Of a DNA stretch of 50,280 nt, positions 15,813-24,396 are shown piece by piece (the stretch's first letter is position 1; each line of letters opens with the position of its first letter). Under the pieces are notes generated by a model. That model ran no database searches and was not told the DNA's origin. It was given only the letters and a program-made list of their open reading frames with translations. A program made the position numbers and the translations under genes. The stretch comes from Ruminococcus sp. (GTDB taxonomy: Bacteria; Bacillota; Clostridia; Oscillospirales; Ruminococcaceae). The stretch is from assembly GCA_017622925.1 (NCBI GenBank), contig JAGAQC010000061.1, positions 1 through 50,280 on the forward strand, in the 5' to 3' direction.

Positions 15813-16640
15813 TCAATATTCATCGGGAAGCGCGTCAAGCTGGTCGAAACGGAACACAGGTCCGTCCTTGCAGACGTACTTATCGCCGATATTGCAGCGT
15901 CCGCACTTGCCGACGCCGCACTTCATGCGAAGCTCCATAGTGGTGTATACCTGAGTTTCGGTAAATCCGAGTTCCTTTAGACCTGCAAGAGTAAACTTTA
16001 TCATTATAGGCGGACCGCATACAAGAACGGTCTTGTTTGTTGAGGGATTCAGCTCCTTGACGTAATTCGGAACGAAGCCCACATGACCGTCCCAGCCCTC
16101 CTGCGGATTGTCGATGGTGAGATTAACCTCTATATTGGGGTCGGCAGTCCATTCGTCGATTATTTCCTTATAATCAACGAGATCGTCCTTTGAACGAGAG
16201 CCGTAGACGATCTGAACGTCGCCGTAATCGGCTCTTTTGTCACGCACGTAATTTATAACGGAGCGTAGGGGCGCAAGACCGATACCACCCGCTACAAAAA
16301 GCAGATCCTTGCCTTTCAGCTCTGTGTCAACGGGAAAATAATTGCCGTAAGGACCTCTTATCGTGATCTGCTGACCCACGTCCATAGCATGGAGCCATGT
16401 AGTAAGGCAGCCGCATTTTTTTATGCTGAACTCCATAAATTCCTTGTTTGTGGGCGACGAGGTAATGGAGAACATGCCCTCGCCCACACCGGGGATAGAA
16501 AGCATAGCGCATTGACCGGGCATATGCTCGAAAACCTTGCCGCCATCGAGGGCGTTTACTCTGAATGTTTTGACATCGGGGGTATCCTGACGTATATCCG
16601 TAACCACTCCGATGAGCGGTATTAAAGTATCATTATTCAT
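15813..16640 (-). CDS. flxA: NAD/FAD-binding oxidoreductase subunit (FlxA/PyrK-like)
   Basis: The 275-residue subunit is the likely NADH entry point. A ferredoxin-reductase FAD domain (about 1-105) has a PGQ...MFSITSSP flavin-binding stretch. An NAD domain (about 110-225) has GGIGLAP at 118-124 and a VCGPP motif. The C-terminus has a [2Fe-2S] motif with Cys241, Cys246, Cys249 and Cys257, as in PyrK, HydG and FlxA. Its ATG at 16640 overlaps the preceding stop (TGATG), so translation is coupled; GGAGG lies seven bases upstream. In Desulfovibrio FlxA delivers NADH electrons to HdrABC, and the surrounding gene order supports the same role here. Confidence 0.88.
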   Translation of the reverse strand: MNNDTLIPLIGVVTDIRQDTPDVKTFRVNALDGGKVFEHMPGQCAMLSIPGVGEGMFSITSSPTNKEFMEFSIKKCGCLTTWLHAMDVGQQITIRGPYGNYFPVDTELKGKDLLFVAGGIGLAPLRSVINYVRDKRADYGDVQIVYGSRSKDDLVDYKEIIDEWTADPNIEVNLTIDNPQEGWDGHVGFVPNYVKELNPSTNKTVLVCGPPIMIKFTLAGLKELGFTETQVYTTMELRMKCGVGKCGRCNIGDKYVCKDGPVFRFDQLDALPDEY

Positions 16641-17659
16641 CACTTATCCTCCAACGCTTTCATAACCTTAACGATATTCATGGATATAGGGCATTTCGAC
16701 AAGCAGCGTCCGCAGCCCACGCAGCCGAATTCGCCGTCGTTGTTTGCAGGGAAGTACACAAGCTTGTGCATGAAACGCTGTCTGAACCGTTCAAGCTGCG
16801 AGTTTCTGGAATTTCCGTGAGCCATTTTCGTAAAATCTGAATACATGCAGGAATCCCAGCAGCGGAAACGCTTTATGCCGTTTCCCGTGTCAAAGTCGCG
16901 TATATCGTAGCATTGACATGTGGGGCATACGAAAGTGCAAGTGCCGCAGCCGAAACAGGATTCCGAAAGCTCCGCCCATTTATCGGAATTGAAATGCTCC
17001 ATAAGTCTTTCGCCGCCGAAAGAATCCGTTGAAAGACCTGCAAGGGGGAGTTTTTTCATGATATTTCGTGCATTCTCCTGAACCTCAGCAAGCTTTGAAG
17101 CGTCGCCGTTCTCCAGCAAATCGGAAACGGAGGCGACAAAAGCCTCGCCCTTTGGGGTATTATCGAGGAAGAAATAATTCTCTCCGTCAAAGAATACCGA
17201 AACGTCGCCGCCCGGAACAGTGGGGTCGATGCCGAAAGTCGTACAGAAGCAAGTCTCGGCAGGACGTGTGCATGCCATAGTTACGATAGTACCGTGGTCA
17301 CGGCGGTTTTTATAGAAGCTGTCAACGGGTTCTGAAAGGAACACCTTGTCGAGTATACCGAAGCTGCGAGCGTCGCAGGCGCGCACTCCGAATACGACGA
17401 AATCCTCGTTTTCCTTACGAATGTCCTTGACCTCTATGGTCTTGCCGCTCATTTTAAATTCCGCAAGGTTTTCGGTCTGCGGAAAGAAGAAATCCTTTGC
17501 GCTGCGTACCGTATTCAGAGCCTTGCTCATAGTCATGCCGCTCTCGTATTTTTTGTACTCGGAAACGTTCGGTTCGCGGTCAACGGGGATATACAAGGTC
17601 TGTTTTTCGGCTATCCTGTCAAAAAGCGCGTTTAAATTTGAAGCAGAAATTTTAAGCAT
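16640..17659 (-). CDS. 4Fe-4S dicluster subunit (FlxB/AsrA-like)
   Basis: The 339-residue protein has an N-terminal alpha/beta region with VFGVRACDARSFGILD, like subunit A of anaerobic sulfite reductase and FlxB-type proteins. The C-terminal dicluster domain has CFGCGTCTFVCPTCQC (about 230-250) and CVGCGRCLSKCP (about 315-326). A further CWDSC lies between. It is expected to relay electrons between FlxA and the MvhD/Hdr module. The start overlaps the upstream stop as TAATG. No sulfite reductase catalytic gene (asrC) is present, so sulfite reduction is not supported. Which Flx letter applies is uncertain. Confidence 0.8.
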   Translation of the reverse strand: MLKISASNLNALFDRIAEKQTLYIPVDREPNVSEYKKYESGMTMSKALNTVRSAKDFFFPQTENLAEFKMSGKTIEVKDIRKENEDFVVFGVRACDARSFGILDKVFLSEPVDSFYKNRRDHGTIVTMACTRPAETCFCTTFGIDPTVPGGDVSVFFDGENYFFLDNTPKGEAFVASVSDLLENGDASKLAEVQENARNIMKKLPLAGLSTDSFGGERLMEHFNSDKWAELSESCFGCGTCTFVCPTCQCYDIRDFDTGNGIKRFRCWDSCMYSDFTKMAHGNSRNSQLERFRQRFMHKLVYFPANNDGEFGCVGCGRCLSKCPISMNIVKVMKALEDK

Positions 17660-18630
17660 TATTCAGCGCCCCTTTCATGAACGACAGACGGTTCGCAGTC
17701 GTCCGTTCTGTAATCGGTAAGAGGAGCTTTGGAGGTCGTGTCCGCGCCTGCCTGATATTCACCGTAAAGGCAGTTTATATCCTTGATGAACTTTCTGTTG
17801 AGCAGGTGCAGCGGAATATTCTGCGGACACACTCTCGAGCATTCTCCGCAGTCGGTACATCTTCCTGCAACATGGAACGCGCGGATAATGTGGAACATAT
17901 TCTCCTCAAAGGAATCGGCAGCCGCTTTCTGATCTATGCCCGACTTGGGATTATCGAACACGCAGTTTTCGCACGTACATGCAGGGCAGACGTTGCGGCA
18001 GGCGTTACAGCGGATACATCTGGAAAGCTCGCCCCTCCAGAAGTCGTAACGCTCCTGAGCGGTCATATTTTCAAGCTTTTCCACCATATCGAAGCGGTTT
18101 GAATCGAGAACGTCCCCGTCCTCTCCGATAAGCTCGTCATAAACAACGTGCTTTTTGCTCTTGCAGCTTTCGCACTTTACGCTTATCGCCTCGTAGAAAG
18201 GCATTGTCTCAACACCGTAGATAGTCTCGATCTTCAGGGTAAAGTCCTCGTTTTTAACGTTGGTGATACCCGTGATGCCCTTTGCCTTTATCTTCTCGAT
18301 ATCTATCTTAGGACCTCCGGGAATGCCGATAACATAGACGTTCTCACGGATTATTCTGTGTTCCTTGACAAGCTGATTGAAGCTGTATGTATCGCAGGGT
18401 TTGAGCAGGGCAAGAATTTTTCCCTCTTTCCGTGATTCTTTGATAAGATATTTTGACTGATTAGCCTGAGTAAAGTCGTTGTAAACAAATTCCCTGTCGA
18501 TCTCCTCCGCCGTTTCAAAAACAGCAGGAGTCGTATCATAAGCAAATTCGCCCTTTTTCCAGCCCATAACACGGTTTACAGTGCCGTCTGCAAGGAGTTC
18601 CTTTGCTCTTTTAATCATTGCTTCCTGCAT
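17659..18630 (-). CDS. 4Fe-4S subunit of the Flx module (F420-hydrogenase-beta/HdrC-like)
   Basis: The 323-residue protein has an N-terminal region reminiscent of coenzyme F420 hydrogenase/formate dehydrogenase beta-type proteins (LLKPCDTYSFNQLVKEH). It then has an extra KCESCKSKK pair, and two cluster motifs, CIRCNACRNVCPACTC and CTDCGECSRVCPQNIP. It is most likely FlxC-like, relaying electrons within the NADH dehydrogenase module. GGAGG stands seven bases before the start. It overlaps the MvhD/FlxD gene by 16 bp and the next gene by 1 bp, which indicates one tightly coupled mRNA. Confidence 0.78.
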   Translation of the reverse strand: MQEAMIKRAKELLADGTVNRVMGWKKGEFAYDTTPAVFETAEEIDREFVYNDFTQANQSKYLIKESRKEGKILALLKPCDTYSFNQLVKEHRIIRENVYVIGIPGGPKIDIEKIKAKGITGITNVKNEDFTLKIETIYGVETMPFYEAISVKCESCKSKKHVVYDELIGEDGDVLDSNRFDMVEKLENMTAQERYDFWRGELSRCIRCNACRNVCPACTCENCVFDNPKSGIDQKAAADSFEENMFHIIRAFHVAGRCTDCGECSRVCPQNIPLHLLNRKFIKDINCLYGEYQAGADTTSKAPLTDYRTDDCEPSVVHERGAE

Positions 18631-19055
18631 CGTAAATCCTCCAATCTTCGATTAGGACCGAGCTTTTTAACGTCCTCGACGAATTGGTTCATAACAGCCG
18701 CAAACTTCGCTCCCTCGGCTGCCGATACCCATTCAAGACGTGTTCTGTTGCGCTCGATACCGAGAAAATCAAGCATACTGTAAAGAAGCGTTATTCTTCT
18801 TCTTGTGAAATAGTTTCCCGAAGTATAGTGACAGTCTCCGGGGTGACAGCCGCAGATGATAACGCCGTCCGCACCTCTCTGAAAGGCTCGGAGAATAAAC
18901 ATCGGATTCACTCTGCATGAGCAGGGAACACGGATTATCTTTACATTTGCGGGATAATTCAGTCTGTTAGTGCCTGAAAGGTCGGCTCCTGCATAGGAAC
19001 ACCAGTTACAGCAGAATGCGACTATTACAGGCTCAAAATTTTCATTTACTTGCAT
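18615..19055 (-). CDS. flxD: MvhD/FlxD-type [2Fe-2S] subunit
   Basis: The 146-residue protein is a full-length MvhD/FlxD homologue: FCCNWCSYAGAD near residue 14, a VPCSCRVNP segment, and ICGCHPGDCHYTSGN supply the cluster cysteines. In methanogens and Desulfovibrio this subunit docks the electron-donating module (Mvh hydrogenase or Flx) onto HdrA. Its position directly after hdrA (10-bp overlap) and before the Flx subunits fits this. The common CSGR is CSCR here, adding a cysteine. The start has GGAGG ten bases upstream. Confidence 0.92.
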   Translation of the reverse strand: MQVNENFEPVIVAFCCNWCSYAGADLSGTNRLNYPANVKIIRVPCSCRVNPMFILRAFQRGADGVIICGCHPGDCHYTSGNYFTRRRITLLYSMLDFLGIERNRTRLEWVSAAEGAKFAAVMNQFVEDVKKLGPNRRLEDLRCRKQ

Positions 19056-21037
19056 ATTGCGTCTACCTCCGCCATGATCTGACTGTTAGAGAAGCCGTTG
19101 AGATCCATAGCTCCCGAAGGACAAGCCACCGTACATGCGCCGCAGCCCTGACATACGGCAGGGTTTACGCTTGCAACACGGCGTATAGCTGTGGAACGGT
19201 CGGGCATTCTGAATTCCTTATCCTGATAAGTGATGGCTCCGTAAGGACAAACCTTTTCGCATGCGGAACAGCCGTTGCACATAAGCTCGTCGGAATGAGC
19301 GACGCAAGGGTTGCACGTAATGCTGTTCTTGCAGAGAAGTCCGATAGCCTTAGCCGCAGCCGCGCTTGCCTGAGCGACAGTCTCGGGAATATCTTTAGGA
19401 CCCTGACATGCGCCCGAAAGGAAGATACCTGCCGTTGCCGATTCTACGGGACGGAGCTTCGGGTGAGCTTCTGTAAAGAAGTCGTTCGTATCCATCTGAG
19501 TTGTGAGCATCGTAGCAAGGGGACGAGCCGTTTTATCGGGTTCTATAGCCGCCGCAAGAACGACCATATCGGCGTTGATATGAAGCTGTTCGTTGGCGAG
19601 AAGATCGGACGCCTGAACGTCAATTTTTCCGTCCGCCTTTGGAGTTACCTTGCCGACCATGCCCTTGATATAGTGAACGTTGTATTGTTCAACGGCGCGG
19701 CGGTAGAATTCGTCGAAATTCTTTCCGGGAGTACGCACGTCTATGTAGAAAACGTAAACCTCGGTATCGGGGTATTTTTCACGGATAAGCATAGCGTGTT
19801 TTGCCGTATACATACAGCATATCTTTGAGCAGTAGGGTTTGCCCTTTTCGTCGTCGCATCGTGAACCTACGCACTGTACGAAAACGATAGTGTGAGGGTG
19901 CGTCTTATCCGACGGGCGAAGCAGCGTTCCGCCGTTAGGACCTGCCGCGTTCATAAGTCTTTCCAGTTCAAGGGAGGTAACAACGTCGGGACAGCAGCTA
20001 TATGCAAATTCGTCGTATTTATCGAGCTTTATGGGATTGAAGCCAGTAGCTACTACGATAGCGCCGTATTTCTGTTCAATAAATTTATCCGTCTGCTTGT
20101 AGTCGATAGCGCCCACCGAGCAGACCTTTGAGCATACGCCGCATTTGCCGTTTTTCAGCATCATGCAGTAATTCGGGTCGATCGTTGCGACTTTCGGAAC
20201 TGCCTGAGCAAAGGGAATATACACGGCTGTTCTGTTGTCAAGTCCCATGTTAAATTCGTTGGGAACTTTTTTCATCGGGCATTTTTCGGTACAAAGACCG
20301 CAGCCGGTACATTTTGTTTCGTCAACGTAACGAGCCTTTTTCTTGATAGTTACGGTAAAGTTTCCCACGAATCCCTTGACGTCGCTTACCTCGCTGAACG
20401 AATGTATCGTGATATGCTCGTTCTGAGAAGCCTCGACCATTTTAGGGGTAAGTATACATGCGGCGCAGTCGAGGGTCGGGAATGTCTTGTCGATCTGAGC
20501 CATTTTTCCGCCGATAGTGGGTTCTTTTTCAACAATATCAACGTCAAATCCTGCTTCGGCAATATCGAGAGCCGTCTGAATACCTGCAATACCGCCGCCG
20601 ATGACCAGCGCGCGTTTTACAACGGGGCTTTCTCCTGCCGTCAGGGGAGCGTTGAGGTGAACCTTTGCAACAGCCGCCTTTCCGAGGATGATCGCCTTAT
20701 CCGTAGCGGAGGCTATGTCCTTGTGTATCCACGAACACTGTTCGCGTATATTTGCTATCTCCACAAGATACGGGTTAAGCCCTGCGGAAGCTGCCGCCTT
20801 TCTGAACGTATTCTCGTGCATTCTCGGCGAACAGGAGCATATGACAACTCCCGTAAGTCCATGCTCTTTGATAGCGTTTTTAACAAGCTCCTGTCCCGAT
20901 TCGGAGCACATATACTGGTAATCCTGAGAGACAACAACTCCCGGTTCATGGGAAAGAGCCTCTGCAACAGCCTTAACGTCCACCGTAGCGGCGATATTTG
21001 TACCGCAGTGGCAGACAAAAACACCAATTCTCTGCAT
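19046..21037 (-). CDS. hdrA: Heterodisulfide reductase subunit A (bifurcating flavoprotein)
   Basis: The 663-residue flavoprotein is the electron-bifurcating core of Hdr complexes. It shows the N-terminal GVFVCHCGTNI region and the FAD-binding GGGIAGIQTALDIAEAG at about 150. Four cluster motifs are seen: CTGCGLCTEKCP (about 240), a CGVCSKVC segment (about 298), CNGCSACEKVCPYGA (about 588) and CQGCGACTVACPSGA (about 626). The last two form a ferredoxin-like C-terminal domain, the probable low-potential exit to ferredoxin. Its length matches full HdrA. AAGGAGG precedes the start. It lies between hdrC (12-bp gap) and flxD (overlap). Confidence 0.95.
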   Translation of the reverse strand: MQRIGVFVCHCGTNIAATVDVKAVAEALSHEPGVVVSQDYQYMCSESGQELVKNAIKEHGLTGVVICSCSPRMHENTFRKAAASAGLNPYLVEIANIREQCSWIHKDIASATDKAIILGKAAVAKVHLNAPLTAGESPVVKRALVIGGGIAGIQTALDIAEAGFDVDIVEKEPTIGGKMAQIDKTFPTLDCAACILTPKMVEASQNEHITIHSFSEVSDVKGFVGNFTVTIKKKARYVDETKCTGCGLCTEKCPMKKVPNEFNMGLDNRTAVYIPFAQAVPKVATIDPNYCMMLKNGKCGVCSKVCSVGAIDYKQTDKFIEQKYGAIVVATGFNPIKLDKYDEFAYSCCPDVVTSLELERLMNAAGPNGGTLLRPSDKTHPHTIVFVQCVGSRCDDEKGKPYCSKICCMYTAKHAMLIREKYPDTEVYVFYIDVRTPGKNFDEFYRRAVEQYNVHYIKGMVGKVTPKADGKIDVQASDLLANEQLHINADMVVLAAAIEPDKTARPLATMLTTQMDTNDFFTEAHPKLRPVESATAGIFLSGACQGPKDIPETVAQASAAAAKAIGLLCKNSITCNPCVAHSDELMCNGCSACEKVCPYGAITYQDKEFRMPDRSTAIRRVASVNPAVCQGCGACTVACPSGAMDLNGFSNSQIMAEVDAICK

Positions 21038-21049
21038 ATCCGCTCCTCC

Positions 21050-21433
21050 TTACTTCGTGTATTTTCTGAATGCCGTAACGATAGCCTGCTGGGGCAGATC
21101 GTCGTCGAGCATATCGGGTATCTGATCGGGGAGCAGGTGATTGTTCCCCTGTTTGCGTACTGCCGTAAGACGTACAGCCTCTATGACCTTTGCAGGCTCA
21201 ACTCCTCTGGGACATCTTTCCACACAGGCAAAGCAGGTCAGGCATTTATACAGCGATTTTGAGTTCAGAAGCGGTTCAATATCTCCCTTTTCGACCATAT
21301 AAACAAACTGGTGCGGATGATATTCCATTTCGTCGTAGGAGGGACAGGTCGCCGAGCATTTTCCGCATCTCATGCACTTGCGGACGTTTACTCCGCTTGT
21401 AATATCTATCCAGTCCTTTTCGTTCTTATTCAT
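21050..21433 (-). CDS. hdrC: Heterodisulfide reductase subunit C
   Basis: The 127-residue protein carries two [4Fe-4S] clusters (CMRCGKCSATCP near residues 20-31 and CLTCFACVERCPRG near 64-77) and links HdrA to HdrB. The start follows AAGGAGG, and its first codons overlap the end of hdrB by 8 bp. The size is short but normal for stand-alone HdrC. Confidence 0.92.
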   Translation of the reverse strand: MNKNEKDWIDITSGVNVRKCMRCGKCSATCPSYDEMEYHPHQFVYMVEKGDIEPLLNSKSLYKCLTCFACVERCPRGVEPAKVIEAVRLTAVRKQGNNHLLPDQIPDMLDDDLPQQAIVTAFRKYTK

Positions 21434-22220
21434 TGCCGACCTCCTTCAAGCCCAGAGCCTCCGCAAGAAGCTCCGTGAAGTAGTACACAGGCAGACTGCT
21501 GCCCGAATTTTTTTTCAGATTGTACAGACAGAGGGGACACGCCGTAATTATCATATCAGCTCCCATGCTCTCTGCGGAACTCATAACGGCATTGCTGCGT
21601 TTAGCCGCCTGAGCCTTATCCTCAAGGGTGATATATCCGCCGCAGCACTCGTTTCTCTGAGCGTAGATAACGGGCGTTCCGCCTATCGCCCTAATAAAGT
21701 CCTCCATGATAGAGGGATTTTCGGGGTCGTCCATAGCGAGAGCCTTAGAGGGGCGGAGCAGGAGACAGCCGTAATAAGCGGCGATCTTCTTACCTTTTAA
21801 AGGGTTCACGACCTTTGCTTTCAGATTGTCGAAGCCCACAACGTCACGGAGCAGTTCGAGGTAGTGGTAGACCTTTGTTTCGCCCGTGTAAGCTTCGTCA
21901 AGTTCAAGGTAACGCTGTACCTTGACAGCCATAGCCTCGTTTCTGGAAATATCGTAATTAGTCTGCTTGATAACGTTATGGCACGCCGAACATACGGTAA
22001 CAAGTCCCTCTGTTTCCTTAGCAGCCATAAGCGTCCTTACGGCGGAGAGCTTTGTGGCAGGTTCGTTTGTTGCCGATGTATACGCGCCGCCGCAGCACTG
22101 CCAGTTCTCAGGTTCGATAAGACCGATACCGAGAGCTTCGGCAGACGCTCTTGCATAGGCGTCGAGGTCTTTCGCCTTAGTCCTCAGCGTACAGCCGGGG
22201 TAGTATGTAAATGTCTGCAT
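21426..22220 (-). CDS. hdrB: Heterodisulfide reductase subunit B
   Basis: The 264-residue catalytic Hdr subunit has two complete CCG domains. The first is Cys10-x31-Cys42-Cys43-x33-Cys77-x2-Cys80; the second is Cys152-x39-Cys192-Cys193-x34-Cys228-x2-Cys231. In methanogens these cysteines bind two noncubane [4Fe-4S] clusters where CoM-S-S-CoB is reduced. All ligands are present, so the site should be functional, yet this organism is not expected to own CoM or CoB; the natural acceptor is open. It follows fumC by 22 bp and starts with AAAGGA upstream. Confidence 0.93.
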   Translation of the reverse strand: MQTFTYYPGCTLRTKAKDLDAYARASAEALGIGLIEPENWQCCGGAYTSATNEPATKLSAVRTLMAAKETEGLVTVCSACHNVIKQTNYDISRNEAMAVKVQRYLELDEAYTGETKVYHYLELLRDVVGFDNLKAKVVNPLKGKKIAAYYGCLLLRPSKALAMDDPENPSIMEDFIRAIGGTPVIYAQRNECCGGYITLEDKAQAAKRSNAVMSSAESMGADMIITACPLCLYNLKKNSGSSLPVYYFTELLAEALGLKEVGNE

Positions 22221-22242
22221 AATATCTTCCTTTCATGACAGA

Positions 22243-23619
22243 TTACGCCATCTGCTCGGGGTGGAAAACCTCGTCGAATTTTTCTTCCGTGAGGAAACCA
22301 AGCTCTACGCAGGCTTGTTTAAGTGAAATGTTGTCCTTGAAAGCCTTTTTAGCGGTCTTAGCGGCATTTTCGTAGCCGATATACGGGTTGAGCGCAGTAA
22401 CGAGCATGAGGGAATTATGCAGATTATGGTGCATTTTCTCCTTGTTTGCCCTGATACCGACAGCGCAGTTTTTATTGAAGGACATTATCGACTCTGCAAG
22501 CAGACGCGCCGACTGTAAGAAATTATATGCGCATACGGGCATAAATACGTTAAGCTCGAAGTTGCCCTGAGAAGCCGCCATGCCGACAGCCACGTCGTTG
22601 CCCATTACCTGTACCGCGACCATAGTAGCCTGTTCGCATTGAGTGGGATTTACCTTGCCGGGCATAATGGAAGAGCCGGGTTCGTTCTCGGGGATAAAAA
22701 TTTCTCCCAAACCGTCACGAGGACCCGAAGCCAGCCAGCGAACGTCGTTTGCTATCTTCATCATATCGGCGGCAAGAGCTTTCAATGCGCCGTGTGCGAA
22801 TACGATCTCGTCCTTTGAAGTAAGCGAGTGGAACTTATTTTCGGCAGTAACAAAATTCTTTCCCGTAAGCTCGCTTATAGCAGCCGCCGATCTCTCGGCA
22901 AATCCCTTTGGCGCATTAAGTCCCGTACCAACGGCAGTTCCGCCGAGCGCAAGTTCTTTCAGTTCCTCGCAGGAAGAAAGTATCATTTTCTTATCCTTTT
23001 CAAGGGAAGCTCTCCAGCCGCTTATTTCCTGAGAGAACTTAATGGGGGTAGCGTCCTGAAGATGCGTGCGTCCGCTCTTTACGATGCCCTCGTTTTCCGC
23101 TTCAAGTCTTTTGAAAGTCCCGATAAGCGTATCAACAGCCGGAACGACCTTATCCTCAATGGCAATTACAGCGGCAATGTGCATTGCTGTGGGGAACGTA
23201 TCGTTTGACGATTGGCTCATATTAATATCATCGTTAGGGTGAAGAAGCTTGCTGCCTGCTATCTCGTTTCCACGGTTGGCAATGACCTCGTTTGCGTTCA
23301 TATTGGATTGAGTTCCGCTGCCTGTCTGCCATACGACAAGGGGGAAATGGTCGTTGAGAGAGCCGCTTATCACCTCGTCGCACGCCTGAGAAATCGCGGA
23401 AAGCTTTTCGTCTGTCATTTTCTCGGGACGCAGCTCATGGTTAGCTATGGCAGCAGCCTTTTTGAGTATGCCGAAAGCGTGAGTTATCTCACGGGGCATA
23501 GTCTCGATACCGACGCCGATAAGGAAATTTTCGTGACTTCTTTCGGTCTGAGCTGCCCAGTATTTATCAGCAGGCACTTTTACCTCTCCCATAGAGTCAT
23601 GTTCAATACGATAATCCAT
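22243..23619 (-). CDS. fumC: Class II fumarate hydratase (fumarase C)
   Basis: This 458-residue cytosolic enzyme interconverts malate and fumarate without an iron-sulfur cluster. It has the superfamily signature GSSIMPGKVN, the SSNDTFPTA segment, and the SGRTHLQDATP catalytic stretch. Its place between rex and the Hdr operon (22 bp before hdrB) suggests it supplies fumarate for the downstream flavoprotein. The ATG at 23619 is preferred; a GTG four codons earlier is part of the AAAGGTGG ribosome site. Confidence 0.95.
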   Translation of the reverse strand: MDYRIEHDSMGEVKVPADKYWAAQTERSHENFLIGVGIETMPREITHAFGILKKAAAIANHELRPEKMTDEKLSAISQACDEVISGSLNDHFPLVVWQTGSGTQSNMNANEVIANRGNEIAGSKLLHPNDDINMSQSSNDTFPTAMHIAAVIAIEDKVVPAVDTLIGTFKRLEAENEGIVKSGRTHLQDATPIKFSQEISGWRASLEKDKKMILSSCEELKELALGGTAVGTGLNAPKGFAERSAAAISELTGKNFVTAENKFHSLTSKDEIVFAHGALKALAADMMKIANDVRWLASGPRDGLGEIFIPENEPGSSIMPGKVNPTQCEQATMVAVQVMGNDVAVGMAASQGNFELNVFMPVCAYNFLQSARLLAESIMSFNKNCAVGIRANKEKMHHNLHNSLMLVTALNPYIGYENAAKTAKKAFKDNISLKQACVELGFLTEEKFDEVFHPEQMA

Positions 23620-23680
23620 TGCAGTTACCACCTTTAATTAAAGAATTTATTTACTCACTTTCCAAAAGATAGTGATTTTT

Positions 23681-24322
23681 TTAACAAACATTACTGTTCG
23701 GATTAAGACGATAGGACAATGTGGCAAGACTGTCGCCGAGGTGAACGTTTTCCACTGCAATATCCGCATGGTCAATACGCAGGTCGTAGTGGGTGAAGTT
23801 CCAGAAAGCCTTTATCCCCAGTCCGATAAGCCTTTCGACTTCCTTTGCAGCAGCCTCTTTCGGAATGCAGAGGACTGCGCCCTTGGGTTTGGTCCTTCTG
23901 CAAAAGGAATCCAGACCGCTTATGTCGGACACGGTAATATCGCCTATCTTTCTGCCGATAATTTCTTTGCTTGCGTCAAAGATACCGACAAGCTCGAAGC
24001 CCTTGCTGCGGAAGTCGATATGCGAAGCGATAGCTCTGCCGAGATTTCCTGCGCCGAGCAGTATCATCGGGGTCACTCTGTCAAGCCCCAGTATTCTTCC
24101 GATCTCTCCTCTGAGCGCGCTGACGTTATAGCCGTAGCCCTGCTGACCGAATTCGCCGAAGCAGTTAAAGTCCTGACGTATCTGAGAAGCGGTAAGACCC
24201 ATTTTTTCGGCAAGCTCTCTTGATGAGATCCGAACGTATCCGTTAGCTTCCAGTTCGCCGAGAAAACGGTGGTATCTCGGCAGACGTCTGATAACGGAAT
24301 TGGAAATTGTGTTTTTCGACAT
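23681..24322 (-). CDS. rex: Redox-sensing transcriptional repressor Rex
   Basis: The 213-residue repressor senses the NADH/NAD+ ratio. The winged-helix DNA-binding domain is at 1-80, with SSRELAEKMGLTASQIRQD, followed by FGEFGQQGYGYNV. The Rossmann domain has GAGNLG at 90-95. It lies just before fumC and the Hdr-Flx locus, which makes it the natural regulator of this NADH-consuming pathway (inference). The start has GGGAGG nine bases upstream; the longer frame to 24370 has none. Confidence 0.95.
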   Translation of the reverse strand: MSKNTISNSVIRRLPRYHRFLGELEANGYVRISSRELAEKMGLTASQIRQDFNCFGEFGQQGYGYNVSALRGEIGRILGLDRVTPMILLGAGNLGRAIASHIDFRSKGFELVGIFDASKEIIGRKIGDITVSDISGLDSFCRRTKPKGAVLCIPKEAAAKEVERLIGLGIKAFWNFTHYDLRIDHADIAVENVHLGDSLATLSYRLNPNSNVC

Positions 24323-24375
24323 TATATTGTCCTCCCGGAGGGCAGAAGTCTGATTTGCGGCTTCTGTCATCCTTT

Positions 24376-24396
24376 TTGTTAAATGACTATTTACAA
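24376..24396. promoter_or_regulatory. Candidate Rex operator upstream of rex
   Basis: The 21-bp site reads TTGTTAAAT, a 4-bp centre GACT, then ATTTACAA. It is a near palindrome close to the Rex consensus half-site TTGTTAA, but with AT pairs added next to the centre. It lies 54 bp before the rex start and overlaps the edge of repeat copy 3. Spacing differs from the usual 18-bp Rex box, so the call is tentative. Confidence 0.35.

Noticed and set aside
16640-17659. Anaerobic sulfite reductase operon (asrABC)
   Set aside because: Although AsrA-like and AsrB-like subunits are adjacent, no siroheme-containing AsrC is present, and hdrABC plus the Frd pair fit better.
19016-19828. Plus-strand frames opposite hdrA
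   Set aside because: Antisense shadows; the minus-strand hdrA is unmistakable.
19046-21037. Selenocysteine in HdrA
   Set aside because: No in-frame TGA occurs; all cluster positions are ordinary cysteines.
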